From: Nocardia flavorosea
GTDB taxonomy: Bacteria; Actinomycetota; Actinomycetes; Mycobacteriales; Mycobacteriaceae
Reading direction: 5' to 3'
Assembly (NCBI RefSeq): GCF_015477805.1
Contig: NZ_JADLQL010000001.1
Coordinates: 558,001 to 622,000 of the forward strand
Length of the DNA: 64,000 nucleotides
Part shown: positions 17,852 through 27,449 of the stretch, in pieces
Numbering within the stretch: the first letter of the stretch is position 1
Layout of the letters: the number at the start of each line of letters is the position of its first letter
The notes under the pieces: model-generated
What the model saw: the letters and a program-made list of their open reading frames with translations, nothing else
What the model was told of the DNA's origin: nothing
The model's database searches: none
Made by a program: the position numbers and the translations under genes

Positions 17852-20041
17852 CTACGTCCCCGGCGCCGGGTCGCGCGGCATTCCGAGCACTCGCTCACCG
17901 ATGATATTGAGCTGGATGTTCGTGGTCCCGCCGGCGATCGACAACGCCTGGGCGTTGAGGAATTTATGTGCGGGGGCCGAACGGTCCGGCCCACCGGCCA
18001 GCGCGCTCGGACCCGACCAGTCCATGGCGACCTCCCACACCTGCTGGGTGTGTTCGACACCGAGCAGTTTGGCTATGGAGGACTCCGCGCCCGGTTGCGT
18101 CCCGGTGATCGATCGCAAGGTGCTGCGCAGGCCCATCAATGCGCCGGACTGCGCGTCACAGAGCACCTTGCCCAAAACGGTCGACTGCTCGTCGTCGAGT
18201 CCGTCCGGCAGGGCGGCGGCCAGCGCCAGCAGTGCTTCCCCACCGGAACCCAACATCGACTCGCCGGCCATCGCGACCCGTTCGTTGGCCAGGGTCGTGC
18301 GCGCCAGTTTCCAGCCGTCGCCCGGTGCGCCGACCAGGCAGTCGGCGGGCACGAACACGTCATCGATGAAGACTTCGTTGAACAGTGTTTCACCGGTGAT
18401 CTCCCGGAGCGGGCGGATATCGAGACCGCGGCTGTTGCGCATATCGATCAAGAAGTACGACAGGCCCTTGTGTATGGGGACGGTGCTGTCGGTGCGCGCG
18501 AGGCAGACGCCCCAGTCCGCGACGCTTGCTTTCGAGGTCCACACTTTCTGTCCCTGCAACCGCCAGCCGCCGGAGACCTGGGTCGCCTTGGTGCCGAGCG
18601 CCGCGAGGTCCGACCCTGAACCCGGTTCGGAGAACAGCTGGCACCACACGATATCCCCGCGCAGCGTCGGCGGTAGGAAACGCTGCACCTGTTCGGGACT
18701 GCCGTGTTCGATCAGGGTCGGCGCCACCCAGTTTCCGATGACCATATTGTGTGGTTCGAGCTCGGCGGCCCGCAGTTCCTCGGCGATCACCAGCTGCGTC
18801 ACCGCGTCCGCGCCCTTACCCCAGGGCGCGGGAAGATGCGGTGCCGTATAACCGTTATCCGCCAGGTAAGCGGTGCGTTCGGCACCCGTGCGGCCCGCCG
18901 CGGCGGCGAGTTCGGCGCGGATCCCGGCACGGATCCGCTGGGCGTGCGGCGGCAGCTCGAGGCCGGGGCTGCGCCGCACTCCCTGCCGGCTGAGCGTGGC
19001 GACCCGGCGTCGCCACACCGCCGTCGGGCCCAGCAGGATACGCAGGGATTGGGCGCGCCGCAGGTACAGATGCGCATCGTGCTCCCAGGTGAAACCGATA
19101 CCGCCGAGTACTTGAATGCAGTCCCGGGTCACGTTGAACGCGGCTTCGGGAGCGGTGGCGCCGGCGACCGCAGCCGCCAGCGAAGCTTCGGATCCCCAGG
19201 TGCCCGGCCCCATCGCGCGCGCGGCGTCCCACGCCGTCACACCGGCCTGCTCGGCCAGTGCCAGCATCCGGGCAACTTTGTGTTTGACCCCCTGGAACTG
19301 GCCGATGACCCGGCCGAACTGCCGGCGAGTGCGGGCGTATTCGGCCGCGATCTCGGTCGCCCGATACGCCAGGCCCGTCGCTTCGGCGGCGAAAAGGGTG
19401 GCCGCGATATCGAGTACTCGCCGCGCGGGGAGATCCAGTAGCTCGCTGTCCACTTCGACCTCGCCGGCGATCTCCACCCGGGCGTTGCGGCGGGCCGGGT
19501 CGTGACTGGCCAGTTCGGCCACCAGCAGGCGGTCGCGCGGCACCACCACGAAGGCACGCGCGCCGCCGTCGTCGGCGGCCAGCAGGAACAGATCACCGGT
19601 CCCGCCGCCCAGGACCGCACCGGACACACCCGAAACGGTCACTGTGCCGCCCGTACGGGTCAACCGCAGGGATCCGGGCTGGAGCGAGACCGCACCGCAG
19701 CGGCTGCCATCGGCCAGCCGGGCCAGTTCCGTGTGGTGACCGGCCTCGTGCAGCACCGTCGACAGTACGGCGGTCGGAAGGAACGGTCCGGGCACCAGCG
19801 CCCGTCCCAGTTCCTCGGTGACGATCGCCAGTTCCACCAGCCCCGCGGCGGAACCACCGAATTCCTCGGGTAGATGCAGGCCGAGCATCCCGAGATCCGC
19901 CAGGGACTTCCAGCAGTCCGGTCGCTTTTCGGTTTCGGCGTCGACCGCCGCCCGGATCACCGCGGGGGTCGCATGGCGCGCCGCCCATCCACGCACCGAA
20001 TCACGCAAAGCACGTTCGTTTTCGGTCAGTTCGATTCCCAT
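17852..20041 (-). CDS. Fused two-domain acyl-CoA dehydrogenase (FadE6/FadE34-like architecture)
   Basis: About 729 residues holding two complete acyl-CoA dehydrogenase modules. The N-terminal module runs from MGIELTENERALRDSV through YARTRRQFGRVIGQFQGVKH to VLGGIGFTWEHDAHLYLRRA. The second has SEPGSGSDLAALGTKA, GQKVWTSKA and SIAGGTTNIQLNIIGERVLG. FAD-linked alpha,beta-dehydrogenation of an acyl-CoA is expected, with the fusion acting as a pseudo-heterodimer as in mycobacterial FadE6 or the steroid enzyme FadE34. I start at ATG 20041 and not the upstream codon at 20071, because GTGGGA precedes the former and the family begins there. It faces the TetR gene, so the palindrome at 20205-20220 may regulate it. 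Confidence 0.88.
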   Translation of the reverse strand: MGIELTENERALRDSVRGWAARHATPAVIRAAVDAETEKRPDCWKSLADLGMLGLHLPEEFGGSAAGLVELAIVTEELGRALVPGPFLPTAVLSTVLHEAGHHTELARLADGSRCGAVSLQPGSLRLTRTGGTVTVSGVSGAVLGGGTGDLFLLAADDGGARAFVVVPRDRLLVAELASHDPARRNARVEIAGEVEVDSELLDLPARRVLDIAATLFAAEATGLAYRATEIAAEYARTRRQFGRVIGQFQGVKHKVARMLALAEQAGVTAWDAARAMGPGTWGSEASLAAAVAGATAPEAAFNVTRDCIQVLGGIGFTWEHDAHLYLRRAQSLRILLGPTAVWRRRVATLSRQGVRRSPGLELPPHAQRIRAGIRAELAAAAGRTGAERTAYLADNGYTAPHLPAPWGKGADAVTQLVIAEELRAAELEPHNMVIGNWVAPTLIEHGSPEQVQRFLPPTLRGDIVWCQLFSEPGSGSDLAALGTKATQVSGGWRLQGQKVWTSKASVADWGVCLARTDSTVPIHKGLSYFLIDMRNSRGLDIRPLREITGETLFNEVFIDDVFVPADCLVGAPGDGWKLARTTLANERVAMAGESMLGSGGEALLALAAALPDGLDDEQSTVLGKVLCDAQSGALMGLRSTLRSITGTQPGAESSIAKLLGVEHTQQVWEVAMDWSGPSALAGGPDRSAPAHKFLNAQALSIAGGTTNIQLNIIGERVLGMPRDPAPGT

Positions 20042-20204
20042 ACCGGTCCCACTGTCTCGCCGATCCCGCATTACAGGTTTTCGATGATCCGGCGGTGGAC
20101 GTCATTCCACCCGCACGCATCGAAGGACAGCCGCTGCGGCGCTCAGCACAGTGCGCGTGTCCACTCCATCGGGTGCCGCGCAGAGAGTCTGCCCGAGCAG
20201 CTGG

Positions 20205-20220
20205 ATAGAATGTATTCTAT
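20205..20220. promoter_or_regulatory. 16-bp palindrome ATAGAAT-GT-ATTCTAT
   Basis: A perfect AT-rich dyad with a 2-bp centre lies 164 bp upstream of the fused dehydrogenase, in otherwise GC-rich DNA. A further TAGAAT half-site lies at about 20294. It is a likely TetR operator, the adjacent TetR being the natural candidate. It does not fit the KstR consensus (AAC/GTT core missing). Confidence 0.55.
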
Positions 20221-20304
20221 TGACACCCAGCGGGGCAAGGGTCAATCGACGTGGAAATCGACGCCGAAGTCGTGATCGACCTCGGTATCAGGCTAGAATA
20301 AATT

Positions 20305-20916
20305 TCAGTGCGATATTGACATTTGCACCAGCAGCAGATCGCAGGCGTTCCGGATATCGGTTTCGGCATCCGGAATCGAAACGCGGCCGTTGAGGCACGA
20401 CTGGATCACCGCGAACCACAGGTGCATCAACAACCGGATCGCCGCATGATCGTCCTCGGTCGGCTGCCCGACGCCGGCCGCGTCCAACAGGATCGCCCGG
20501 AACCCCTTGTCCACCTTCACCACATCCGGCACGGTGGCCGCGTTGGCGTTACTGCTCGATTGGATCATCGCCGTGGCCAGCGCGGGCCGGCGCAACAGGG
20601 CGCGCGTCGCCCGGACGAGCACCCCGTAGACAGCGTCCTTACCGCCGGTCGTCGCGCCCGACTTCGCGCGATACGCGGCGATCTGGTCGATCTGATCGAC
20701 CATCACCGCTACGAACAGATGCGTTTTCGACGGAAAGTACCGATACAACGTGCCGATCGCGACCCCGGCACGTTTGGCGACCTCGTGCATCTGCACCTTC
20801 GCCAACTCCTTCTCCGTCGCCAGTTCGGCGGCGGCCGCGAGTATCCGCACCTGCCGCGCCCGCTGGTCGTCCGAACTGGGCTCCGCGGCGTCCCGCGCCT
20901 CGCCGATCCTCGGCAC
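20305..20916 (-). CDS. TetR-family regulator, KstR-like
   Basis: About 203 residues starting at GTG 20916 (VPRIGEARDAAEPSSDDQRA), which has GAGGAG eight bases upstream. The DNA-binding domain ILAAAAELATEKELAKVQMHEVAKRAGVAIGTLYRYFPSK resembles KstR, the cholesterol-catabolism repressor, in its VQM..VA.RA.VA.GTLYRYFPSK pattern. The C-terminal domain is helical and probably binds an acyl-CoA. It sits between the fused dehydrogenase and an IclR gene on the same strand and probably controls the dehydrogenase. It is not the KstR orthologue itself as far as I can tell. Confidence 0.85.
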   Translation of the reverse strand: MPRIGEARDAAEPSSDDQRARQVRILAAAAELATEKELAKVQMHEVAKRAGVAIGTLYRYFPSKTHLFVAVMVDQIDQIAAYRAKSGATTGGKDAVYGVLVRATRALLRRPALATAMIQSSSNANAATVPDVVKVDKGFRAILLDAAGVGQPTEDDHAAIRLLMHLWFAVIQSCLNGRVSIPDAETDIRNACDLLLVQMSISH

Positions 20917-21127
20917 CGTCCATCCTCCTCGTCGCCGGCCACCCCGGATCGGGTGATCGTCTGCCCACCACCGTAGGAACTGCACAGTCCGCCCGCCGAG
21001 CGGACCGGCCGTTCACCCGGATCACCGGAAGTGCCGCCTGATTCTCGATGGTGGCCGTCACGGCCCCGGCGCGACGCGCGGCGGCGACCTGGGTTCGCAT
21101 GAGCGGCGGCGGGCGGCGCACCGGCCG

Positions 21128-21931
21128 CTACGACGTCGGATGCCGGACCGGGTGCAGGTTTCGCGCGATCTCCCGCGCCGCGTGAGCGACCAGCGGCGCC
21201 ACTCGTTCGAGCTGCGCGGGGTCGGCTTGACCACACAACGAGATACCGGCGACCGGGCCGTCGATCCCGCGAATCGCCGCACCCACACAGGAGATACCAC
21301 GCAGCGCAACACACCGTCCGAATGCCAGGCCGCCGCGCTGCCGCACACGATTGAGCTCCTGGTGCAGGATCAGCGGATCGCAGATGCGTTCGGCGCCCCG
21401 GTCGAGCCGATGCCGGTAGAGCGCGTCGACGCGCTCCGGATCGGTCCACGCCAGCATCGCTCTACCACCGGCAGTGGCATACGCCGGGCCGCGGCCACCG
21501 ACCCGGGACGGCAGGGCTGCGGCCAACCGGCCGCCGACCTTGTCCAGATAGACCGTTTCACCACCGTCGAGTACCGACAGATGCACCACCAGCCCTGTCC
21601 GTAGATGCAGGTCCTGCAGCAGCGGCGCAGCGACGGCGCGGATCCGGGACCGGCCGCTGTCGCCGCCGCCGAGCGCGAGTGCCCGCCGTCCCAGCCGATA
21701 GCCGGATGGGGCGTGCTCCACCCAGTCCAGCCGAATCAATTGGTGGAGTATCCGATACACGGTGGACCGTGGCAGCCGGGTACGGGCGGCGATCGACTCG
21801 AGACTCACGCGCGCCATGGGGCCGTCGAATGCCTCGAGGATGAGTGTCATCCGCTCCACCATCCTGGACGGCGGCAGGTCGGGCCGCGGGTTCCGCACCG
21901 GCGCCACCGAACCGGAATCAACTACCGTCAT
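21128..21931 (-). CDS. IclR-family transcriptional regulator
   Basis: A 267-residue IclR protein: winged helix MTLILEAFDGPMARVSLESI, ARTRLPRSTVYRILHQLI, YRLGRRALALGG, then the effector domain with VGGRGPAYATAGGRAMLAW and GISCVGAAIRGIDGPVAGIS. It diverges from the SDR gene at 22239. The 307-bp region between them contains a TGAAATCAATTTCA dyad that is its likely operator. Confidence 0.86.
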   Translation of the reverse strand: MTVVDSGSVAPVRNPRPDLPPSRMVERMTLILEAFDGPMARVSLESIAARTRLPRSTVYRILHQLIRLDWVEHAPSGYRLGRRALALGGGDSGRSRIRAVAAPLLQDLHLRTGLVVHLSVLDGGETVYLDKVGGRLAAALPSRVGGRGPAYATAGGRAMLAWTDPERVDALYRHRLDRGAERICDPLILHQELNRVRQRGGLAFGRCVALRGISCVGAAIRGIDGPVAGISLCGQADPAQLERVAPLVAHAAREIARNLHPVRHPTS

Positions 21932-21976
21932 CGCACCTCCAACCGACCGGTCCCTGCATCGAGCAGGTCACGGCAC

Positions 21977-21990
21977 TGAAATCAATTTCA
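21977..21990. promoter_or_regulatory. 14-bp palindrome TGAAAT-CA-ATTTCA
   Basis: A perfect dyad with a 2-bp centre, 46 bp upstream of the IclR start codon, in the region 21932-22238 shared with the divergent SDR. It is the only clear regulatory signal seen there. Binding by the IclR is inferred. Confidence 0.5.
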
Positions 21991-22238
21991 TTGTATTTAC
22001 CGGTCATGTCATCCCGAGGGCAATCGACAACACCAGTCGCTCCAGGCGGATCGAGGGAGACGATCCATGGAGCACAGCCATCGGACAAGCCGAGAGCATG
22101 CGCGGGATATGTTTGTTTCACTGGGTAGGACACGCGCTCGCCCCGAAACGCTGCCGGGCGCAAGGTGATTCGGAGGTATGACCCATGCGGTACGAGAACG
22201 AATACTAGTACCGCCTGCCATCTCCGGAGGGAGCAACG

Positions 22239-23156
22239 TTGATCGAGGAACTCCGATTGTCCGGTCGCACAGCGGTGGTGACCGGCGCGGGCGCGGGACT
22301 CGGCCGGGCGGAGGCGCTCGCCTTGGCCGAGGCAGGAGCAGCGGTCGTCGTCAACGATATGGACGACAATGCCCACGCGGTCACCGACGAGATCATCGCC
22401 GGCGGCGGGCGAGCAGTCGCCGTAACAGGTGATGTCTCGGACTGGTCCCTCGGCGCCCGCCTGGTCGATCGCGCCGTCACGCATTTCGGATCGTTCGACA
22501 TTCTCGTCAACAATGCCGGGATCCTGCGGGACAGGATGATTTTCAACCTGTCCGAATCCGACTGGGACGATGTCATCCGGGTGCATCTCAAGGGGCATGC
22601 GTCCACCTCGCGTGCTGCTGCCGCGCACTGGCGCCGGGCGAGCAAGGCCGCCGGCGGACCCGTCTACGGGCGTATCGTCAACACGTCTTCGGAAGCCTCC
22701 TTGTTCGGTTCCGCCGGACAGCCCAACTACTCGGCGGCCAAGGCCGGTATCACCGCACTCACCTTGTCCACCGCGCAGGGGCTGGCACGGTACGGGGTCC
22801 GGGCGAATGCCATCTGCCCGCGGGCACGCACCGCGATGACCGCCGAGGCGTTCGGCCACCACACCGAGGCCGCCGAGGCCGACCCGCTGTCTCCGGAACG
22901 AGTGGCCACCCTGGTCCGCTACCTCGCCTCGCCCGCCGCGGACGAGATCAACGGACAGGTGTTCATCGTGTACGGAAAGATGGTGGCGCTGATGCAGGCC
23001 CCGAAGGTCGAGAAGCGGTTCGATGCCGCAGGCTCGGCCTTCTCGGCCGAAGAGCTCGGTGTACAGCTCACGCAGTACTTCACCGGGCGCGGCCGGCACG
23101 AGACCTATGCTGCCCATGACATCGCGGCCCTGGAAAAGGCGGCACTGGCCACGTAG
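22239..23156 (+). CDS. SDR of the 17-beta-HSD4 / (3R)-hydroxyacyl-CoA dehydrogenase type
   Basis: A 305-residue SDR with VVTGAGAGLGRAEALALAEAG, NNAGILRDRMIFNLSESDWD, NTSSEASLFGSAGQ and YSAAK. The phrase ILRDRMIFN..E.DWD is characteristic of peroxisomal multifunctional-enzyme-type 3-hydroxyacyl-CoA dehydrogenases and of actinobacterial Hsd4-like proteins in steroid side-chain oxidation. The start is TTG 22239, supported by GGAGGG eight bases upstream; no ATG or GTG fits. It is monocistronic, divergent from IclR and convergent with the importer operon. Confidence 0.85.
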   Translation: MIEELRLSGRTAVVTGAGAGLGRAEALALAEAGAAVVVNDMDDNAHAVTDEIIAGGGRAVAVTGDVSDWSLGARLVDRAVTHFGSFDILVNNAGILRDRMIFNLSESDWDDVIRVHLKGHASTSRAAAAHWRRASKAAGGPVYGRIVNTSSEASLFGSAGQPNYSAAKAGITALTLSTAQGLARYGVRANAICPRARTAMTAEAFGHHTEAAEADPLSPERVATLVRYLASPAADEINGQVFIVYGKMVALMQAPKVEKRFDAAGSAFSAEELGVQLTQYFTGRGRHETYAAHDIAALEKAALAT

Positions 23157-23244
23157 TCCGCATAGCGGAGCTGCCGAACCGGGCCCTGACCTCACCGTCG
23201 ACCCGCCCCGCTTTCCACGAGGTGCCGGGGGGCCGGCATCGCCG

Positions 23245-23278
23245 CGCCGCCGCTCCCGGCGAGCCGTGGGCGGCGGCG
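23245..23278. terminator. Possible hairpin between convergent SDR and importer operon
   Basis: CGCCGCCGC and GCGGCGGCG form a 9-bp stem with a 16-nt loop in the 203-bp convergent gap. The sequence is repetitive, so other pairings are possible. Confidence 0.4.
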
Positions 23279-23359
23279 GTCGGCGTAGGGCGGAAGCGAG
23301 GTCCACGTGGCCGATAGTGGAAGCAGCACAGCTGCTCGCCGCAGTGTGGCACGCCGTCA

Positions 23360-24349
23360 TCACACGCGATGGCAGGCGACGTAATGGTTTTCCGCCATTT
23401 TCCGCATCTGTGGTTCCTCCCGGGAACATCGTTCGATCGCCAGCGGGCACCGGGTGCGGAAGCGGCAACCCGAGGGCGGCGCCAGCGGCGAGGGTGGATC
23501 GCCCTCGATCTCCGGTGCCGGTTCGAGCTGCTCCCGGTGCCTTTCCGGGTCCGGAATCGAGGCCAGTAGTAGCCGGGAGTACGGGTGCCGCACCATGTTC
23601 TCCATATCGGTACTGGGAACGATCTCACAGGCTTTGCCCAGATACATCACCATGACGCGGTCGCTGATGTTCTTCACCACGGCGATGTTGTGGGCGATGA
23701 AGATCATGCTCAGCGCGAACTTCTTCTTCGTCTCCTCGAGCAGGTTCATGATCTGCGCCTGAACGGATACGTCGAGACTCGAAACCGGCTCATCGCAGAT
23801 GAGCAGCTGGGGTTCGAGCATCATCGCGCGGGCGATGCAGACTCGCTGGCACTGACCGCCCGAAAGTTCCGCCGGCAGCCGATTCCAGACGCTCTCGGGG
23901 TCGAGACCCACCGCCGTCAACATCTCGCGCGCGCGTTCGTCCAGCCGTTTCTTGTCGTGGACCCGCCAGATCCGCGCGCCCTCGGTCACCAGATGCTTCA
24001 CGCGACGCCGTGGGTTCAGCGACGAGATCGGGTCCTGCATGATCATTGTCATCTGCGCCCGCACCTTCCGTAGTGCCGACGGCCCCAGCTCGACGAGATC
24101 GGTGCCGTTCAGTGCGACGCTGCCCGAGGTGGGGCGCGGCAGTTGCATCACCGCGCGGCCGGCGGTGGACTTGCCGCAGCCCGATTCCCCGACGATACCG
24201 AGGGTTTCTCCGGCGAACAGATCGAAGCTGATCCCGGATACGGCGTGTACCGTCCGCCGCCGCGGCACCGAAAACTCCACGACGAGATCCTGAACCGACA
24301 GGACCGGATCGGTACCCGTGCGCACCGGCGCTGTTCCGTCAACGGCCAT
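23360..24349 (-). CDS. Opp/Dpp-type ABC importer, ATPase subunit (OppF-like)
   Basis: A 329-residue ATPase: Walker A GIVGESGCGKSTAGRAV, Q-loop MIMQDPISSLNPRRRV, signature LSGGQCQRVCIARA and Walker B LLICDEPVSSLDVSVQAQI. The C-terminal oligopeptide-transporter domain has the cysteine-rich CRFRTRCPLAIERC, an Fe-S-like motif of OppD/F. It energises uptake together with OppD and is encoded last in the operon, overlapping oppD by 11 bp. Two nucleotide-binding subunits of different sequence are normal for this importer class. Confidence 0.92.
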   Translation of the reverse strand: MAVDGTAPVRTGTDPVLSVQDLVVEFSVPRRRTVHAVSGISFDLFAGETLGIVGESGCGKSTAGRAVMQLPRPTSGSVALNGTDLVELGPSALRKVRAQMTMIMQDPISSLNPRRRVKHLVTEGARIWRVHDKKRLDERAREMLTAVGLDPESVWNRLPAELSGGQCQRVCIARAMMLEPQLLICDEPVSSLDVSVQAQIMNLLEETKKKFALSMIFIAHNIAVVKNISDRVMVMYLGKACEIVPSTDMENMVRHPYSRLLLASIPDPERHREQLEPAPEIEGDPPSPLAPPSGCRFRTRCPLAIERCSREEPQMRKMAENHYVACHRV

Positions 24350-25409
24350 CAGATATTTCCACCTTCGGTTTCGAATCGCCGGCCGGCTCGGCGGACACGC
24401 CCAGGGTGCTCGTCCCGCGGCCGAGCGGGAAGTGACATGCCACCACGTGTGCCCGGATGCCCTCCGCGGTATCCGGCACGGCCGGCTCGGGGATGTTGTC
24501 GAGGCATTTCTGCTTCGCGTACCGGCAGCGCGGGGCGAACGCGCAGCCCCGCATCGGCTTCGTCATATCCGGCAGGCCCCCGTCGATCGATTCGAGCCGG
24601 GTATGCGGCTCGTCCTGGATCCGCGGCACGGCAGCCAGTAGAGCTTCGGTGTACGGATGCCTCGGGTTGCCGAAGAGTTCCCGTGTCGGCGCGGTTTCGA
24701 TGATCCGGCCGGCGTACATCACCGCCACCCGGTCGGTCCGTCCGGCCACGACACCCAGGTCGTGGCTGATGAGGATGCCGGCCATTCCGGCCTCGCTGCG
24801 CAGCGATTCGAGTAGCTCGAGAATCTGTGCCTGTACGGTGACATCGAGGGCAGTGGTGGGCTCGTCCGCAATGGTCAACTTCGGATCGCAGGCCAGGGCC
24901 ATCGCGATCACCACACGCTGGCGCATACCACCGGACAGCTCGTGGGGATACTGCTCGATCCGCCGAGACGGTTCGGGGATGCGAACCTTGCGCAGCATAT
25001 CGATCGCTCGTTCGCGGGCCTCGCCCTTCGTCAGCCCCAGATGGACGCGCAGCGGCTCCGTCAGTTGGGTGCCGATCCGTTTGAACGGGTTGAGCGCCGA
25101 CATCGGGTCCTGGAACACCATCGCGATATCCTTGCCCCACAATCGCTGCTGTTCCTTGCGGCTCAGTGTCCGCATATCCCGGCCCAGGAAACGGATACCG
25201 CCGGATACTGTCGTGGACCCGTCTGCCGAGATCAGTCCCATGATCGTCTTGCCCAGTACGGATTTGCCCGAACCGGATTCGCCTACCAGGCCCAAGGTTT
25301 CGCCGGGGAACAATTGCAGCGAGACGTTGTCCACTGCGCGCAGCGGGCCCCGATCGGTGCGGAACAGCGTGGACACCTGGTCCACGCCGAGGAGTGGCTC
25401 GGTACTCAC
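24339..25409 (-). CDS. Opp/Dpp-type ABC importer, ATPase subunit (OppD-like)
   Basis: About 356 residues starting at GTG 25409 (VSTEPLLGVDQVSTLF), which overlaps the OppC stop in GTGA. Walker A LVGESGSGKSVLGKTI, MVFQDPMSALNPFKRIG, signature LSGGMRQRVVIAMALA and Walker B LTIADEPTTALDVTVQAQ are present, with the oligopeptide-type cysteine motif CAFAPRCRYAKQKC near the C-terminus. It pairs with the OppF-like subunit at the inner membrane face. The rest of the operon encodes acyl-CoA catabolism, so the cargo may be an acid or conjugate rather than a peptide. Confidence 0.92.
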   Translation of the reverse strand: MSTEPLLGVDQVSTLFRTDRGPLRAVDNVSLQLFPGETLGLVGESGSGKSVLGKTIMGLISADGSTTVSGGIRFLGRDMRTLSRKEQQRLWGKDIAMVFQDPMSALNPFKRIGTQLTEPLRVHLGLTKGEARERAIDMLRKVRIPEPSRRIEQYPHELSGGMRQRVVIAMALACDPKLTIADEPTTALDVTVQAQILELLESLRSEAGMAGILISHDLGVVAGRTDRVAVMYAGRIIETAPTRELFGNPRHPYTEALLAAVPRIQDEPHTRLESIDGGLPDMTKPMRGCAFAPRCRYAKQKCLDNIPEPAVPDTAEGIRAHVVACHFPLGRGTSTLGVSAEPAGDSKPKVEISDGR

Positions 25410-26503
25410 AGCGTCACCTCCCGAGCGCCGCCGGCCCGCTGCTGTGCCTTCTCGCCGACGATGTTGAACGAGACGACGGTCAGGAACAGGAACAGTCCGG
25501 GGACGATGACAATGTAGGGATGCTGATGAAAGACGTTGCCCTGGCCTTCGGAGATCATATTTCCCCAGGTGGGGGTAGGCGGTTGGATGCCGAGCCCGAG
25601 GAAACTCAGCGAGGCTTCCGCGACGATCATCACCGAGATCATGACCATGCCCAGCGCTGCCAGCGGTAGCGCGACGTTCGGGGCGAGTTCGCGCACCATT
25701 ATCCGTACACGGGTAGCTCCCATGGCGCGGGCCGCCAACACGAACTCGCGTTGCGCGAACGTCAAGGTGTTGGCCCGCGCGATGCGGACCATACTGGGAA
25801 CAGCCAGCATCGCCAGGGCGAAGGAGATATTGCGCAGGTTCGGCTCGAGCACCGAGGCGAGCGCGATCAGCAGGATCAATGCCGGTACCGCGAGCAGCGA
25901 ATTCGTGAGGATGCCGATGAACCGGTCTATCCACCCACCGAAGTAGCCGGCGATGATGCCGAGTGCGCCGCCGACGACGATTCCGATCAGCACGGCCGCG
26001 ACTGCCACGATGAGCGAAGAACGGGCGCCGTAAACCGACCGGGCGAGCATATCGAGACCGAAATTGTTCGTACCCAGGGGATGCTGGGAGAACAGGATGG
26101 GCGCCCGGTAGCTTTCGGCGGTCAGCGTCCTACTGGTGTCCTGGTGTTCGGCCAGCGGCAGCAGCGGCGCGAGCACGGCCGCGCCGATCAGTGCCGTCAA
26201 CCAGAGACACGACACCAGGAAGGCGAGATCGAAGTCCGGCCCGAAGCGGGCCCGGCCCAGTCGCCGGACGCCGGCGTAGAGTGCGACCGCACCGGCGACG
26301 AAGAGCACCACACGGACCGGCATCACCAGTAACGGCGCCAGGCCGAAACCGATCGCGACCGACCCGGCCACAGCGAGAATCGCTCCCGGCCGGTAGCGAT
26401 GCCGGCGTCGCGCCGGCCGCGAGCCTGCGGGCAACTCCGACGGGGCGGAGCCGGCACCCCCGGAAGCCGGGACGTCGACCCCGGCGATCGTTGTATCAGA
26501 CAT
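25406..26503 (-). CDS. Opp/Dpp-type ABC importer, permease (OppC-like)
   Basis: A 365-residue membrane protein with about six to eight hydrophobic segments. HPLGTNNFGLDMLARSVYGAR is the classic OppC/DppC motif, and the EAA-type cytoplasmic loop is AARAMGATRVRIMVRELAPN. The N-terminal 110 residues include an extra cytoplasmic Pro/Arg-rich segment and two additional hydrophobic helices, longer than usual. It overlaps the OppB stop by 8 bp. Confidence 0.92.
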   Translation of the reverse strand: MSDTTIAGVDVPASGGAGSAPSELPAGSRPARRRHRYRPGAILAVAGSVAIGFGLAPLLVMPVRVVLFVAGAVALYAGVRRLGRARFGPDFDLAFLVSCLWLTALIGAAVLAPLLPLAEHQDTSRTLTAESYRAPILFSQHPLGTNNFGLDMLARSVYGARSSLIVAVAAVLIGIVVGGALGIIAGYFGGWIDRFIGILTNSLLAVPALILLIALASVLEPNLRNISFALAMLAVPSMVRIARANTLTFAQREFVLAARAMGATRVRIMVRELAPNVALPLAALGMVMISVMIVAEASLSFLGLGIQPPTPTWGNMISEGQGNVFHQHPYIVIVPGLFLFLTVVSFNIVGEKAQQRAGGAREVTL

Positions 26504-27449
26504 GGGCGCGCCGGCTCCTCGGGTCGAGATATCCGTAGGAGATATCGATAACGCTGTTGGCCACCACGTACACGACCGCGATGACCAGCACCACCCCTTG
26601 GACCATCGGCATATCCCCCTGCTGCGCCGCCCGCACCACCAACGACCCCAGGCCCGGCAGCGAGAACAGCGTTTCGACGATCACCATGCTGCCGATCATC
26701 GAGCCCAGGACGATCCCGAGCATGGTGATCAGCGAGAACGACGACGGCCGCAATGCATCACTGAAAAGGAGCCGGGCATTCGACATCCCCTTGGCCTTGG
26801 CTACGAGGATGAAATTCTCCTTCAACGTCTCGATCAGGTCGCTACGGAGGATGCGCAGGAACATCGCCATCTCCAGCAGGCTGATGGCGAGAGCGGGCAG
26901 AATCGCGTGGTAGAGGTTCTGCCCCAGCCCGTCGGAGAGGCGCACCCATTGCGAGCGCGGGAACCAGCCGAGGTAGTTGACCATCACCATGATCAACAAC
27001 AGGCCGGACAGGAAGCTGGGGACCGACAGCACGCCGAATGTGCAGGTACTGATGGCGCGGTCGATCCAGCCGCCCTGATGCCGTGCCGACCATACCGCCA
27101 GCGGCACCGCCACCGCCAAGGCGATGAACAGGCCCATCACCGCCAACTGCAGACTCACGGGAAACGCGGCAGCGATACTCTCGGTGACCGAGCTCTGCGG
27201 CGGCACCAGCGAGGTACCGAGATCGCCGCCCACGGCATTCGACAGCCACTGCCAGTAGCGCGTGAGGAAAGGATCGTCCAACCCCATCTCCCCACGGACC
27301 CGTGCATAGTCCTCGGGCGCGTGCCCCTCCCCGAGTGTCGCCACCGCCGGATCACCCGGAATCAGCGATACCAGCGTGAATGTACCGAGACTCACCATGA
27401 ACAGTACGGCGATCACTTCGAGTACCTTGTTCACCACTGTTCTCGTCAT
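26496..27449 (-). CDS. Opp/Dpp-type ABC importer, permease (OppB-like)
   Basis: A 317-residue permease of the OppB/DppB type. It has an N-terminal membrane helix, the periplasmic SLIPGDPAVATLGEG motif and ARVRGEMGLDDPFLTRYWQW, then five hydrophobic helices with the EAA loop VAKAKGMSNARLLFSDALRP. A strong ribosome-binding site (AAAGGAGGTGG) precedes ATG 27449. It is co-transcribed with the catabolic genes upstream (70 bp after the SDR). The substrate-binding protein is encoded at 35430 on the other strand. Confidence 0.92.
   Translation of the reverse strand: MTRTVVNKVLEVIAVLFMVSLGTFTLVSLIPGDPAVATLGEGHAPEDYARVRGEMGLDDPFLTRYWQWLSNAVGGDLGTSLVPPQSSVTESIAAAFPVSLQLAVMGLFIALAVAVPLAVWSARHQGGWIDRAISTCTFGVLSVPSFLSGLLLIMVMVNYLGWFPRSQWVRLSDGLGQNLYHAILPALAISLLEMAMFLRILRSDLIETLKENFILVAKAKGMSNARLLFSDALRPSSFSLITMLGIVLGSMIGSMVIVETLFSLPGLGSLVVRAAQQGDMPMVQGVVLVIAVVYVVANSVIDISYGYLDPRSRRAHV

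Noticed and set aside
20205..20220. KstR-type operator at the AT-rich palindrome
   Set aside because: The KstR consensus needs AAC and GTT cores; this dyad has GAAT and ATTC, so another TetR is more likely.
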